DNA from: Actinomycetales bacterium
Lineage (GTDB): Bacteria; Actinomycetota; Actinomycetes; Actinomycetales; Dermatophilaceae
NCBI GenBank assembly: GCA_012729695.1
Contig: JAAYCP010000093.1
Location: forward strand, 1 to 38,815
DNA: 38,815 nt
Direction: 5' to 3'
Shown here: positions 1 through 8,384 of the stretch, piece after piece
Layout: the number at the start of each line of letters is the position of its first letter
Numbering within the stretch: position 1 is the first letter of the stretch
Notes under the pieces: model-generated
The model's input: the letters and a program-made list of their open reading frames with translations, nothing else
Database searches by the model: none
Told to the model about the DNA's origin: nothing
Translations under genes and position numbers: made by a program

Positions 1-530
1 CCGATCTGCACCCCGTCCCCGATATCGATCGCCCCGAGGATCTTCGCGCCGGCACCGACGGTCACCCCGGAGCCCAGGGTCGGGTGCCGCTTGACCTTCT
101 CGAGTGACCGGCCGCCGAGTGTCACCCCGTGGTAGAGCATGACGTCGTCACCGATCTCCGCGGTCTCGCCGATGACGACACCCATCCCGTGGTCGATGAA
201 GAATCGTCGGCCGATCTGCGCTCCCGGATGGATCTCGATCCCGGTGACCGCACGCGACGCGGTCGACAGCAGCCGGGCAGCGGGCTTGAGCCGCTTACGC
301 TGCCACAGGCGGTGCGCGACCCGGTGTGACCAGATCGCATGTAGGCCAGGGGAGTTGAAGGCGACGTCAGCGCGCGACTCGGCAGCCGGGTCGCGCGCGA
401 TCGCGGCGTCCAGGTCTTCGAGTACCCGGTCCCGGGCCTGCTGAGCGACAGTCCGCACCCGCCCCACCACGCCCTTGGCGCGGCGGGAGCGCGACTTGCC
501 ACCCGCATACAGAGCCGTGGGACCTGTCAT
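1..530 (-). CDS. cysE: serine O-acetyltransferase CysE/EpsC (3' end cut by window edge)
   Basis: Acetylates serine from acetyl-CoA to O-acetylserine, the substrate of the cysteine synthase encoded just upstream. The ORF track misses it because no stop codon lies in the window. Reading the minus strand from the ATG at 530 gives 176 codons: a helical N-terminal region, then left-handed beta-helix hexapeptide repeats with the family motifs [26 protein letters not shown] and [10 protein letters not shown]. The conserved His of DHG and the KRHP loop are present. The ATG shares one base with the cysK stop (TGATG), so the two are translationally coupled. Short actinobacterial CysE proteins have under 200 residues, so probably only a short tail is missing. 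ORF-track entries at 122-508 and 139-444 are shadows of this gene. Confidence 0.95.
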   Translation of the reverse strand, partial: MTGPTALYAGGKSRSRRAKGVVGRVRTVAQQARDRVLEDLDAAIARDPAAESRADVAFNSPGLHAIWSHRVAHRLWQRKRLKPAARLLSTASRAVTGIEIHPGAQIGRRFFIDHGMGVVIGETAEIGDDVMLYHGVTLGGRSLEKVKRHPTLGSGVTVGAGAKILGAIDIGDGVQI

Positions 531-1456
531 CACTGCGCGAGGCCCTCGAAGAGGATCGTGGAGAGGTAGCGCTCGCCGAAGCTCGGGATGATGACGACGA
601 TGGTCTTCCCGGCGTTCTCCGGGCGGGTCGCGACCTCGTTGGCGGCAGCCAGTGCCGCCCCGGAGGACAGGCCGACGAAGAGGCCCTCCTGGGTCGCGGC
701 CTTGCGGGCCCACTCGACCGCCGTCGCGGCATTGACGTCGATGACCTCGTCGTAGATCTCGGTGTCGAGGATCTCGGGGACGAAGTTGGCCCCGATGCCC
801 TGGATCTTGTGCGGCCCGGGCGCACCACCGTTGAGGATGGGCGACTCCTCGGGCTCGACGGCGATCATCTGCACGCCGGGCTTGCGCTCCTTGAGGACCT
901 GACCCACGCCGGTGATGGTGCCGCCGGTGCCGATGCCCGCGACGACGATGTCGACCTCACCGTCGGTGTCCTTCCAGATCTCCTCCGCCGTGGTCCGGCG
1001 GTGGATCTCGGGATTCGCCTCGTTGGCGAACTGGCGGGCGAGGATGGCCCCACGCTCCTTGGCGATCTCCTCGGCCTTGGCGACCGCCCCCTTCATGCCC
1101 TCGCTGCCGGGAGTGAGGACGAGCTCCGCGCCGTAGGCACGCAGGAGGGCCTTGCGCTCCTGGCTCATCGTCTCCGGCATGGTCAGCACGACCTTGTACC
1201 CCTTGGCCGCCCCCACCATGGCCAGGGCGATGCCGGTGTTGCCCGAGGTGCCCTCCACGATCGTCCCACCGGGCTGCAGCTCACCGCTGGCCTCAGCGGC
1301 CTCGATGATCGAGACCCCGATCCGGTCCTTGACCGAGCTCGCCGGGTTGTAGAACTCGAGCTTGGCTGCGACGGTGGCGTCCGACTCGATGATCCGGTTG
1401 ATCCGCACCAGCGGGGTGTTGCCGATGAGCTTGGTGACGTCGTCGTAGATGGGCAC
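530..1456 (-). CDS. cysK: cysteine synthase A (O-acetylserine sulfhydrylase)
   Basis: PLP-dependent fold-type II enzyme that makes cysteine from O-acetylserine and sulfide in the cytoplasm. The 308-aa product has the PLP lysine in PASSVKDR (Lys43), the substrate loop TSGNTG (about 70-75) and the phosphate-binding loop GTGGT (about 177-181). Length is normal for the family. The ATG at 1456 has a GAGGAGA ribosome site 5-6 nt upstream. The stop overlaps the cysE start by one base. This cysK-cysE order fits formation of the cysteine synthase complex, although the interacting CysE C-terminus lies outside the window. It diverges from etfD. Confidence 0.97.
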   Translation of the reverse strand: MPIYDDVTKLIGNTPLVRINRIIESDATVAAKLEFYNPASSVKDRIGVSIIEAAEASGELQPGGTIVEGTSGNTGIALAMVGAAKGYKVVLTMPETMSQERKALLRAYGAELVLTPGSEGMKGAVAKAEEIAKERGAILARQFANEANPEIHRRTTAEEIWKDTDGEVDIVVAGIGTGGTITGVGQVLKERKPGVQMIAVEPEESPILNGGAPGPHKIQGIGANFVPEILDTEIYDEVIDVNAATAVEWARKAATQEGLFVGLSSGAALAAANEVATRPENAGKTIVVIIPSFGERYLSTILFEGLAQ

Positions 1457-1527
1457 AGGGGTCTCCTCGTTCGGGGATGGGGCGCACGGTCGGCCGCGCT
1501 CGAGACAGCACGGATCCAGTTATGGCA

Positions 1528-1533
1528 ATGCTA
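1528..1533 (-). promoter_or_regulatory. candidate -10 box for cysK-cysE
   Basis: TAGCAT on the minus strand would give a leader of about 65 nt ending in the GAGGAGA ribosome site. The surrounding 1515-1547 stretch is AT-rich for this genome and holds repeated ATAAC/GTTA half-sites that could bind a regulator. No convincing -35 is visible. Confidence 0.35.
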
Positions 1534-1694
1534 ACCGTCCGTTATCTCGAGGGTATTCCCCCGTTCGGGAGGAACACAGCAGGAGTAATGCGGGAGGACG
1601 TCGGAGCCGCCTAGTCTGCGCAGGTGAGCGGGTGACTACACCGGGGTGAGGCGCGTCTCGTCCCCTCGGCAGGTATCCAACGACAGGCCGGACG

Positions 1695-1700
1695 TAGACT
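1695..1700 (+). promoter_or_regulatory. -10 box, leaderless start of etfD
   Basis: TAGACT ends 7 nt before the ATG at 1708, and no Shine-Dalgarno sequence is present. This spacing puts the transcription start at or next to the start codon. Confidence 0.6.
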
Positions 1701-1707
1701 CCCGCTC

Positions 1708-4035
1708 ATGGACCTGGACCTGAGCCCACTGCAGATTGCGCTCATCGCCGTGTGTTTCACCGTTCCACTCCTCGGGTGGGCGCTGCTGTTCCGGCAGATC
1801 GCGCGGTTCTGGAAGTACTTCCAGCTCGGTCAGCCCGTGCAGCGCACGGACAACCCGACCGCGCGGACGATGACCCTGCTCAAGGAGTTCTTCGGTCACA
1901 CCCGGATGTCGCGCCTGCCGGTCGTCGCGATCGCGCACTGGTTCACAGCGCTGTCCTTCTTCCTGCTGTTCGCCACCCTCGTCAACGCGTTCTTCCAGCT
2001 GCTCTGGGCGGACTTCCGGCTGCCGCTCATCGGGCACTTCCCGCCCTTCGAGTGGGTCATCGAGTTCTTCGCCTGGACCGGGTTCATCGGCATCATCGTC
2101 CTCGTCGTCATCCGGCAGCAGAAGCACCCGCGCTCGGCCGCCGGAGAGCAGGGCCGCCGTTCCCGCTTCTTCGGGTCGATCTGGTGGCAGGCCTACTACG
2201 TCGAGTTCACGATCTTCGCGGTGACGACGTGCATCCTCCTGCTGCGCACACTCGAGGCTGCGCATCTGAAGATCGCCGAGCCGGACCAGAGCGTGGGCCT
2301 GCACTTCCCGCTCACCGGGTGGCTGTCGGGCATGTGGTCCGGCCTCTCCCTCGAGGGGATCGAGAACTGGATCTACGTCATCGCCGCGATCAAGATCATG
2401 GTCAGCTTCGCGTGGATGATCACGATCTCGCTCCAGCCGACCATGGGTGTCGCCTGGCACCGCTTCCTGGCGTTCCCCAACATCTGGTTCAAGCGCTTCG
2501 CCTCCGGACGCACCGCCCTCGGCGCCCTCGAGCCCATCCGGATCAAGGGTGAGGAGCTGAACTTCGAGGAGATCGAGGACCTCGACGAGGACGCCGCGCT
2601 GGGCGTCGGGAAGGTCGAGGACTTCACCTGGAAGGGTCTGCTCGACTTCTCGACCTGCACCGAGTGCGGCCGCTGCCAGAGCCAGTGCCCGGCCTGGAAC
2701 ACCGACAAGCCGCTCTCGCCGAAGCTCCTCATCATGTCGCTGCGGGAGCACGCCAACGCCAAGGCTCCCTACCTGCTGGCCACCGAGGAGGAGCGGGAGA
2801 ACCTCGACCCGAAGGTCAAGGCCGCCGCAGAGCTGCCGCTCATCGGCTCCACCGGCTACGACATCACCCGCCCGCTCGACGCATACCAGCCCTTCGCCTC
2901 CGGCGAGGCAGGCGCCGTCATCGACGAGGACGTCCTGTGGTCCTGCACCACGTGCGGCGCCTGCGTCGAGCAGTGCCCGGTCGACATCGAGCACGTCGAC
3001 CACATCGTCGACATGCGTCGCTACCAGACGCTCATCGAGAGTGCCTTCCCGAGCGAGCTGGGCGGGCTCTTCAAGAACATGGAGAACAAGGGCAACCCGT
3101 GGGGTATGGCTCCCCGGGCCCGGCTCGAGTGGGCCAAGGACCTGCCCTTCCCCGTCAAGATCGTCGGCGAGGACATCGAGTCGATGGACGAGGTCGACTA
3201 CCTCTTCTGGGTCGGCTGCGCCGGCGCCTACGAGGACCGTGCCAAGAAGACCACGCGCGCGGTGGCCGAGCTGCTCGACGCCGCAGGTGTCTCCTTCGCC
3301 ATCCTCGGCGACGGCGAGACCTGCACCGGTGACTCCGCCCGCCGCGCCGGCAACGAGTTCCTCTACCAGATGCTGGCCCAGCAGAACGTCGAGGTCCTCA
3401 ACGAGGTCGGCGCGACGAAGATCGTCGTGACCTGCGCGCACTGCTTCAACACCATCAAGAACGAGTACCCGCAGCTCGGCGGCAAGTACGAGGTCGTCCA
3501 CCACACCCAGCTGCTCAACCGGCTCGTGCGGGAGAAGCGGCTCGTGCCCGTGGCCCGCCCGGACCAGGCCCCCGGGATGTCGAGCGCCAAGAACGCCGCG
3601 TCGACGGCTCCGACGGTCACCTACCACGACCCGTGCTACCTCGGTCGGCACAACCAGGTGTATGCCCCGCCGCGTGAGCTCATCGGCGCCCTCCCGGGGG
3701 TCGAGCTGAGGGAGATGGAGCGCAGCGGCGAGAAGTCGTTCTGCTGCGGCGCCGGCGGTGCACGCATGTGGATGGAGGAGAAGCTCGGCACCCGGGTCAA
3801 CATGAACCGGACCGAGGAGGCTCTCGCCACCGGCGCCGAGCGGATTGCCATCGGCTGCCCGTTCTGCCGGGTGATGATCTCCGACGGCCTGACCGCCAAG
3901 CAGTCCGAGGGCGTCGGCGAGAACGTCGAGGTCGTCGACGTCGCACAGATGCTGCTCGCCGCCGTCAAGCGCGGCCAGGAGCCCGAGGCCGTCGAGGCGG
4001 CCGAGCCCGAGCCGGCGCCTGCACCGGCGAGCTGA
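1708..4035 (+). CDS. etfD: membrane-anchored Fe-S oxidoreductase, EtfD type (CCG domains)
   Basis: Probably passes electrons from reduced electron-transfer flavoprotein to menaquinone during fatty-acid beta-oxidation, as proposed for mycobacterial Rv0338c/EtfD. The 775-aa product has an N-terminal membrane part of about five helices (residues 8-250, resembling the NarI cytochrome-b fold). Two 4Fe-4S ferredoxin motifs follow, CTECGRCQSQCP (C317-C327) and CTTCGACVEQCP (C413-C423). The C-terminal half has two heterodisulfide-reductase-like CCG modules: GCAGAY near 503 with CAHC at 576, and SFCCGAGGARMW near 678 with GCPFC at 716. The C-terminus is a Glu/Pro/Ala tail. No etfAB or acyl-CoA dehydrogenase is in the window, so the gene is separated from its presumed partners. 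The start follows a leaderless -10 box. Confidence 0.88.
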   Translation: MDLDLSPLQIALIAVCFTVPLLGWALLFRQIARFWKYFQLGQPVQRTDNPTARTMTLLKEFFGHTRMSRLPVVAIAHWFTALSFFLLFATLVNAFFQLLWADFRLPLIGHFPPFEWVIEFFAWTGFIGIIVLVVIRQQKHPRSAAGEQGRRSRFFGSIWWQAYYVEFTIFAVTTCILLLRTLEAAHLKIAEPDQSVGLHFPLTGWLSGMWSGLSLEGIENWIYVIAAIKIMVSFAWMITISLQPTMGVAWHRFLAFPNIWFKRFASGRTALGALEPIRIKGEELNFEEIEDLDEDAALGVGKVEDFTWKGLLDFSTCTECGRCQSQCPAWNTDKPLSPKLLIMSLREHANAKAPYLLATEEERENLDPKVKAAAELPLIGSTGYDITRPLDAYQPFASGEAGAVIDEDVLWSCTTCGACVEQCPVDIEHVDHIVDMRRYQTLIESAFPSELGGLFKNMENKGNPWGMAPRARLEWAKDLPFPVKIVGEDIESMDEVDYLFWVGCAGAYEDRAKKTTRAVAELLDAAGVSFAILGDGETCTGDSARRAGNEFLYQMLAQQNVEVLNEVGATKIVVTCAHCFNTIKNEYPQLGGKYEVVHHTQLLNRLVREKRLVPVARPDQAPGMSSAKNAASTAPTVTYHDPCYLGRHNQVYAPPRELIGALPGVELREMERSGEKSFCCGAGGARMWMEEKLGTRVNMNRTEEALATGAERIAIGCPFCRVMISDGLTAKQSEGVGENVEVVDVAQMLLAAVKRGQEPEAVEAAEPEPAPAPAS

Positions 4036-4063
4036 GACCCAAGACGCTGGGATTGAAGACACG

Positions 4064-4102
4064 GCGCCCCCTGCCGTCGACCTGACCGACGGCAGGGGGC
4101 GC
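4064..4102. terminator. bidirectional terminator hairpin
   Basis: A perfect 16-bp GC-rich stem (GCGCCCCCTGCCGTCG with its complement) and 7-nt loop lie between the convergent ends of etfD and the CBS/DUF294 gene. No long T-tract follows on either strand. Confidence 0.85.
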
Positions 4103-4109
4103 TCTGTTG

Positions 4110-5594
4110 TCAGCGGAGGGTGCCGGTGTTGTGTCCGATGGCCGCCTGCATCGTGCGCACGACGAGGAACGCGTCGCGCAGGTGACCGCGTTCGAAGTGC
4201 GAGAGATCGTCCGGGTCGAGGAAGTTGTCCGGCTGCCGGCCGGCCTCGACGAGCCGCGCCTGGTGCTCGAGCCGGATGGTGGCGATGACGTCATATGCGG
4301 CCACCAGGTCCCGACCACCGGACGCCGAGATCACGTCGGCCCGCTCCGCGGCCAGCAACCGGTCCCGGGTGTTCACCGCCGTGAGCCGGCCCTTGAGGGC
4401 GTACACCCGGCCCAGGTCGACGACCGGGATGACACCGCTGTGCTTGAGGTCGATGGTGTGCTTGTGCTCCCCGGAGCGTGCTGTCGCGATCTGGCGGAGG
4501 AAGTTCAGCGGCGGGTGGTGCTTCATCGAGTTCGAGATCATGTGTGCCACAAAGATCTGGTTGGCGGCGGCCCTGCGCAGCGTGTCGCGCTGGAGCTCGC
4601 TGAACAACGTCGCGTCCCCGCTGATCGGGCGCAGGTCGAACATCACCGAGGCCAGCATCTGCGCCATCGGATCCGGCTGCTCGATCCACGCGTCGAAGTA
4701 CTGCCGCCAGACCCGGACCGGTTGGCGCCACTGCGGATTCGTGGCCATCATGCCGCCCGAGCAGTAGACGTAGCCGCACTCGTTGAGCCCGTCCGAGACG
4801 ATCCTGGCGAGGGCTGCGAAGTACTCGTCGTCGCCCGCGCTCATCGAGTCGTCGATGATCAGGCCGTTGTCCTGGTCGGTCACACCCGTCTGCTCCTGGC
4901 GACCCTGCGAGCCGCAGGCGGCCCACACATACGGCACCGGCGGGGGTCCGAGCTCGGCCTCGGCGAGAGCGAGGAGGCGGCTCGTGGTGGCATCGGCGAC
5001 GTCGGTGATGCGTCGGGTCACCGTCGAGTGCGGCTGGTTGCTTCGCACGAGCTGCACGAGAAGTCTGGGCAAACCTGCGGTCGCCCGCACCATCTCCTGG
5101 ATCGACGTCGCCGAGGCGATGTCGTAGGTGAGCAGGTCGCTGGCCATCGCGTGCACCCTGGTCACGTCGGTGACCGTGACGATCCCGATGAGCACCGAGT
5201 CCTCGACGATCGGGACGTGCCCGATGTCGAGGCGGAGCATGAGCCGGAGCAGGTCGGCGACCCGTGCTGTCGGTGGCAGCGAGGTCGGGTTCGGCGTCAT
5301 CGCGTCGGCGACCGGTCCGCTCGGCGCGCGCCCCTCGGCGACCACCCGGTTGGTGAAGTCGCCGTCCGTGATGATGCCGACCAGTCCCGAGTCGTCGACG
5401 ACGGGCAGGCACGAGATGTCCCGGTCGCGCATGAGGCGGGCCGCCTCAGCGATCGTCGTGCCGGGGTCGCAGGAGATCGGCGAGCGGGTCATCAGCTCCC
5501 GCACGCGGGTATCGATGAGCGGCTCGGTGCGCGCCGCCGGCTCCGGCCGGTCGAAGAAGCCTTGCCGACCCGGTGCACTGCCGTCCTGGGGCAT
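4110..5594 (-). CDS. CBS-domain / DUF294 nucleotidyltransferase-like signalling protein
   Basis: A cytoplasmic protein of 494 aa. Residues about 28-155 form a CBS pair, seen in VRELMTRSPISCDPG and VADAMTPNPTSLPP, each with an I-(V/T)-D-type loop. Residues about 165-290 are a GlnD-like nucleotidyltransferase domain with the family motif GSQGRQEQTGVTDQDNG (about 228-244), whose acidic pair should bind metal. The C-terminal helical part is the DUF294 substrate-binding-like domain. Many relatives also have an N-terminal cyclic-nucleotide-binding domain, which is absent here. Target and nucleotide are unknown. A role in sensing adenine nucleotides through the CBS pair is inference. It is monocistronic, between a terminator and the repeat-bearing spacer. 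Confidence 0.85.
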   Translation of the reverse strand: MPQDGSAPGRQGFFDRPEPAARTEPLIDTRVRELMTRSPISCDPGTTIAEAARLMRDRDISCLPVVDDSGLVGIITDGDFTNRVVAEGRAPSGPVADAMTPNPTSLPPTARVADLLRLMLRLDIGHVPIVEDSVLIGIVTVTDVTRVHAMASDLLTYDIASATSIQEMVRATAGLPRLLVQLVRSNQPHSTVTRRITDVADATTSRLLALAEAELGPPPVPYVWAACGSQGRQEQTGVTDQDNGLIIDDSMSAGDDEYFAALARIVSDGLNECGYVYCSGGMMATNPQWRQPVRVWRQYFDAWIEQPDPMAQMLASVMFDLRPISGDATLFSELQRDTLRRAAANQIFVAHMISNSMKHHPPLNFLRQIATARSGEHKHTIDLKHSGVIPVVDLGRVYALKGRLTAVNTRDRLLAAERADVISASGGRDLVAAYDVIATIRLEHQARLVEAGRQPDNFLDPDDLSHFERGHLRDAFLVVRTMQAAIGHNTGTLR

Positions 5595-5602
5595 AGCAAG
5601 TC

Positions 5603-5608
5603 AGGGTA
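5603..5608 (-). promoter_or_regulatory. -10 box, near-leaderless start of CBS/DUF294 gene
   Basis: TACCCT on the minus strand lies 8 nt before the ATG at 5594. No purine-rich ribosome site separates them. Confidence 0.45.
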
Positions 5609-5734
5609 GTGGTCGGGGCCCCAGGTGCGGGGGAAGGCCGCGTGCCCTGGCCCGCATCGTCCGACCGGCCAATCTTTGTGTGATCTGGGTCGGTGGGTTC
5701 AGGTTTTCGGAGGGTAGTCAGACACCCTGGAAGC

Positions 5735-5781
5735 AGGGCGCGCCGCCCTCACCGGGTGGGGTGGTGAGAGCGGCGCGCCCT
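5735..5781. terminator. long imperfect hairpin, likely terminator of osmoprotectant operon
   Basis: Two 19-nt arms (AGGGCGCGCCGCCCTCACC against GGTGAGAGCGGCGCGCCCT, one mismatch) enclose a 9-nt loop. A GGAAGCA/TGCTTCC pair flanks the stem across a small bulge. There is no T-tract. Confidence 0.6.
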
Positions 5782-5831
5782 TCGTGCTTCCTGGATGCTG
5801 CCCGTCGACCACCCTGGCCACCCGGAGCCCG

Positions 5832-5867
5832 CGTACCAGAACGTGACAATAGGAACGTTCTGGTACG
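5832..5867 (+). repeat. 36-bp palindromic repeat, copy 1
   Basis: Arms GTACCAGAACGT and ACGTTCTGGTAC surround the spacer GACAATAGGA. The outer C/G adds a thirteenth base pair. It lies about 80 bp past the stop of the osmoprotectant-binding protein gene. Confidence 0.95.
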
Positions 5868-5881
5868 GCTCGTACCGGGCT

Positions 5882-5923
5882 GCGCGTACCAGAACGTGAC
5901 AATTGGAACGTTCTGGTACGCGC
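5882..5923 (+). repeat. 36-bp palindromic repeat, copy 2 (extended stem)
   Basis: Same arms as copy 1, extended outward by GCGC/GCGC to a 16-bp perfect stem. The spacer is GACAATTGGA, one base different from the other copies. It starts 53 bp after copy 1, in the same orientation. Confidence 0.95.
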
Positions 5924-5945
5924 CCTACATGGCGGGCTCAGGCGG

Positions 5946-6887
5946 TCAGAGCGAGTCCAGGAACTCGCGGGCGACATCCTCCGGGTTGCGCTGCTGGACG
6001 TCGGTCTGCTCGAGCATCGCGCTGACCTTCTCCGTCGTCAGGACGGCCGACACGGCGTCGAGGACCTCACGGACCCGGTCGGCGTCCTCGGCCCGCACCA
6101 GCGGGACCATGTTCTGGCTGCCGAAGAGGGACTCGGTGTCCTTGAGGACGACGAGATCGTTGACGACGATTGCCGGGTCGGTCGTGAAGATGTTGGCCAC
6201 CTGGATCTGGCCGTTGACGAGCGCCTGGACGAGCGCGTTGCCGGTGAGCGGCTGGAACGCGGCGAAGGTCAGTCCGTAGGTGGACTCGAGGCCTGGGATT
6301 CCCTGTGGTCGGGACTGGAACTCCGGAGGGGCCCCGAGCGTCATCTCCCCGGCGACCTCGGCCAGGTCCGCGATCGTCGTCAGACCGTGCTCCTGCGCGG
6401 TCTCGGCGGTGACGGTGAGCGAGTCGTTGTCCTCGGCCTCGGAGCGGGCGAGCATCGTGAACTCCTCGGGCAGGAGCTCAAGGACCGCGTCGTAGACAGC
6501 GTCCGGATCGGTCTCGCTGAAGGCGTCGTCGTAGAAGAAGCCAAGAGCGCCGGTGTACTCCGGGATGACGTCCACCGACCCGTCCTCCAGCGCTCTCAGA
6601 TAGATCTCGCGCGAGCCGATGCCGGTGTTGGTCGTCGCGTTGATCCCCGCGTCGTTGAGCGCTCCCGCGTAGATGTGCGCCATGAGGATGCTCTCGGAGA
6701 AGTCGGCCGAGCCGACGACGATCGGCTCACCGTCGTCCCCGGTCGTCGCGGTCTCGGTCCCGCCGTCCGCGGACTGGGTCGGCGAGTCGGTGTCGAGCGG
6801 GTCCGACCCGCCGCCACAGGCGGCCAGACCGAGCATGGCGGCGACTCCGAGAGCGAGGACACGGGCCGTGTGGGAGGTGCGGTGCAT
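5946..6887 (-). CDS. glycine betaine/choline-type substrate-binding lipoprotein (OpuAC/OsmX family)
   Basis: Captures a quaternary-amine osmoprotectant outside the membrane and hands it to the two permeases encoded upstream. The 313-aa precursor has a basic N-terminus, a hydrophobic segment and a lipobox ending LAAC, with the lipidated Cys at 24. A Ser/Thr/Asp-rich linker (about 27-52) follows. The mature domain begins with IVVGSADFSESILMAHIY and contains the family stretch DVIPEYTGALG (about 105-115). The ATG at 6887 has AAGGAG 8-9 nt upstream. It is the last gene of the operon and is separated from the second permease by 139 bp that hold a possible 35-aa ORF. The exact substrate cannot be told from sequence. 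Confidence 0.92.
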   Translation of the reverse strand: MHRTSHTARVLALGVAAMLGLAACGGGSDPLDTDSPTQSADGGTETATTGDDGEPIVVGSADFSESILMAHIYAGALNDAGINATTNTGIGSREIYLRALEDGSVDVIPEYTGALGFFYDDAFSETDPDAVYDAVLELLPEEFTMLARSEAEDNDSLTVTAETAQEHGLTTIADLAEVAGEMTLGAPPEFQSRPQGIPGLESTYGLTFAAFQPLTGNALVQALVNGQIQVANIFTTDPAIVVNDLVVLKDTESLFGSQNMVPLVRAEDADRVREVLDAVSAVLTTEKVSAMLEQTDVQQRNPEDVAREFLDSL

Positions 6888-6922
6888 GAGCGTGCTCCTT
6901 CAGGTGGAGGGTGAGAGCGGTC

Positions 6923-7030
6923 CTACTGCGGTGATGCCTTCGGCACCAGGTCGTGCGAGAGGGTGGCGTGCTGTTGGGTCTCGTGCTGGCAGGAGGGGGC
7001 CTGGCAGAGGAGGTATGCGGTGGTCGTCAT
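6923..7030 (-). CDS. possible 35-aa small ORF inside the osmoprotectant operon
   Basis: The ATG at 7030 overlaps the stop of the second permease by four bases (ATGA), the same junction used twice elsewhere in this operon. It runs to a TAG 35 nt before the binding-protein start. The peptide begins MTTTAYLLC and has two Cys in CQAPSC. A GGAGGCGGG stretch lies about 10 nt upstream. I recognise no family and it may not be translated. Translation through it could link permease and binding-protein synthesis, which would be a regulatory rather than a protein function. Confidence 0.3.
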   Translation of the reverse strand: MTTTAYLLCQAPSCQHETQQHATLSHDLVPKASPQ

Positions 7031-7749
7031 GACGGTGCACCCGCCTCCGCGACAACACCGACGTTTCCCGGGTGCTTCCCGGTGAGGCCGGGCGAGACGA
7101 TCCGGCGCTCGACGAGGGCGAGGACACCGTCGATCCCGAGCGCCAGGACGGAGACGAGCAGCGCGCCGCCGGCGGTGACGACGTAGTTGCCGGTGGCCAG
7201 GCCGTCGATGAGGAACCGACCCAGGCCGCCGAGGCCGACGAAGGCCGCCACCGTCGCCGTCGCGATGACCTGGAGCGTCGCCGCACGGATGCCGGACATG
7301 AGCAGGGGCAGGGCACACGGGAGCTCGACCTTGCCGAGCACCTGCAGCGGGCGCATGCCGATGCCCTTCGCGGCGTCCCGGGCGGCGGGATCGACAGCCT
7401 CGACCCCCGCATACGCACCACTGAGGACCGGTGGGATGGCAAGCAGGACCAGGACGACGATGCTCGGGATGACGAAGGCGAGCTGGCTGCTGATGCGCGG
7501 CCCCACCCAGAGGGTGACCGCGAAGAGCAGACCCAGCGTGGGCACCGCCCGGGCCGCGTTGCTGGCCGTGATGATCCATCTGGCCCGGCCTGAGTGACCC
7601 ACGTACAGACCCATGGGGATCGCGATCGCGCACGTGACGATGAGGACGATCCCGCTGTAGAAGATGTGCTCCCACAGCCGGGTCCCGATGCCCCCGGGAC
7701 CGCTCCACGACTCGGATGACGTGAGCCATTCGATGATCTGCTGGATCAT
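7027..7749 (-). CDS. osmoprotectant ABC transporter permease (OpuCB/OsmW/Y-like), second copy
   Basis: Inner-membrane subunit of 240 aa with about five to six transmembrane helices, beginning near residues 29-50. The binding-protein-dependent transport domain includes the conserved segment GAYAGVEAVDPAARDAAKGIG, the EAA-type loop that docks on the ATPase, and then MRPLQVLGKVELP. It overlaps the first permease by ATGA (7746-7749), so the two subunits are translationally coupled and probably form a heterodimeric channel. Confidence 0.92.
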   Translation of the reverse strand: MIQQIIEWLTSSESWSGPGGIGTRLWEHIFYSGIVLIVTCAIAIPMGLYVGHSGRARWIITASNAARAVPTLGLLFAVTLWVGPRISSQLAFVIPSIVVLVLLAIPPVLSGAYAGVEAVDPAARDAAKGIGMRPLQVLGKVELPCALPLLMSGIRAATLQVIATATVAAFVGLGGLGRFLIDGLATGNYVVTAGGALLVSVLALGIDGVLALVERRIVSPGLTGKHPGNVGVVAEAGAPS

Positions 7750-8384
7750 GTCGCTGCCCTCGTCCAGGGCGTGAGTGCCCGGCCGGCGGCGGTGATGACG
7801 ACATCGAAGATCAGGGCGAGGAGCAGCGTCGCGACGATGCCGAGCCAGAGCTCAGCAGGGATGTTCCGGCGGTACCCGTCGATGAGCAGGTCACCGAGCT
7901 GACTCACCCCGACGAGGGATGCGACCGAGACGATGCTGACGTTGCTCACCGCCGCCACCCGCAGCCCGGCGGTGATGACCGGCACCGCCAGTGGCAGCTC
8001 GATCGTGTGGAAGCGCCTGAAGCGTCCGTAGCCCATCGCGATCGCCGACTGCTGCACGTGGTCGGGGACCGATCCGATCCCGTCGGCGACCGTGCGCACG
8101 AGGAGCGCGACGGTGTACACCGTCATCGCGGCCACGACGTTGATCGGATCGAGGATCCGGGTGCCGAGGAGGAGCGGCATGAGGATGAAGAGCGCAAGGC
8201 TCGGGATCGTGTAGAGCAGTCCGCTCGTGGAGACGACGACAGGGTATGCGCGGGGCCAGTTGCGCGCGGCCCAGCCGAGCGGGATGGCGATGAGCAGGCC
8301 GATGAGGAGCGGGAGCCCGGCGAGCACGACGTGGGCCCCCGCGAGGGGGAAGACGTCCGTCCAGTTGTCCTGGAGCCAGGTCAC
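7746..8384 (-). CDS. osmoprotectant ABC transporter permease (OpuCB/OsmW/Y-like), first copy
   Basis: Membrane permease of 212 aa with five or more helices. The EAA-loop equivalent reads VPDHVQQSAIAMGYGRFRRF, followed by HTIELPLAVPVITAG. It overlaps the ATPase gene by ATGA (8381-8384) and the next permease by ATGA. Two permeases, one CBS-bearing ATPase and one lipoprotein match the OpuC/OsmVWXY-type layout rather than the single-permease ProV-ProW type. Confidence 0.92.
   Translation of the reverse strand: MTWLQDNWTDVFPLAGAHVVLAGLPLLIGLLIAIPLGWAARNWPRAYPVVVSTSGLLYTIPSLALFILMPLLLGTRILDPINVVAAMTVYTVALLVRTVADGIGSVPDHVQQSAIAMGYGRFRRFHTIELPLAVPVITAGLRVAAVSNVSIVSVASLVGVSQLGDLLIDGYRRNIPAELWLGIVATLLLALIFDVVITAAGRALTPWTRAAT

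Larger units (their letters stand above)
5595..5945. other. 351-bp gene-free spacer with hairpin and two palindromic repeats
   Basis: Lies after the osmoprotectant operon and before the CBS/DUF294 gene, both on the minus strand. From high to low coordinate it holds two 36-bp-family palindromes, a 19-bp imperfect hairpin at 5735-5781, and a probable leaderless promoter for the CBS/DUF294 gene. ORF-track entries here are artefacts of the palindrome, which is open in five of six frames. Confidence 0.8.

Noticed and set aside
1636-4062. Long antisense ORFs (808 aa opposite etfD, 1068 aa at 9717-12923, 500 aa opposite the CBS/DUF294 gene)
   Set aside because: They lie opposite well-recognised proteins and have Arg/Gly/Val/Asp-rich shadow composition with no family motifs, as expected in high-GC DNA.
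5832-5923. Palindromic repeats as LexA/SOS boxes
   Set aside because: The actinobacterial SOS box is GAAC-N4-GTTC. Here GAACGTTC has no spacer, and copies lie downstream of genes or inside selO, not at promoters.
5699-6279. ORFs at 5699-5977 (minus) and 5128-6279 (plus) that cross the repeats
   Set aside because: They exist only because the palindrome is open in most frames. They overlap real genes on the other strand.
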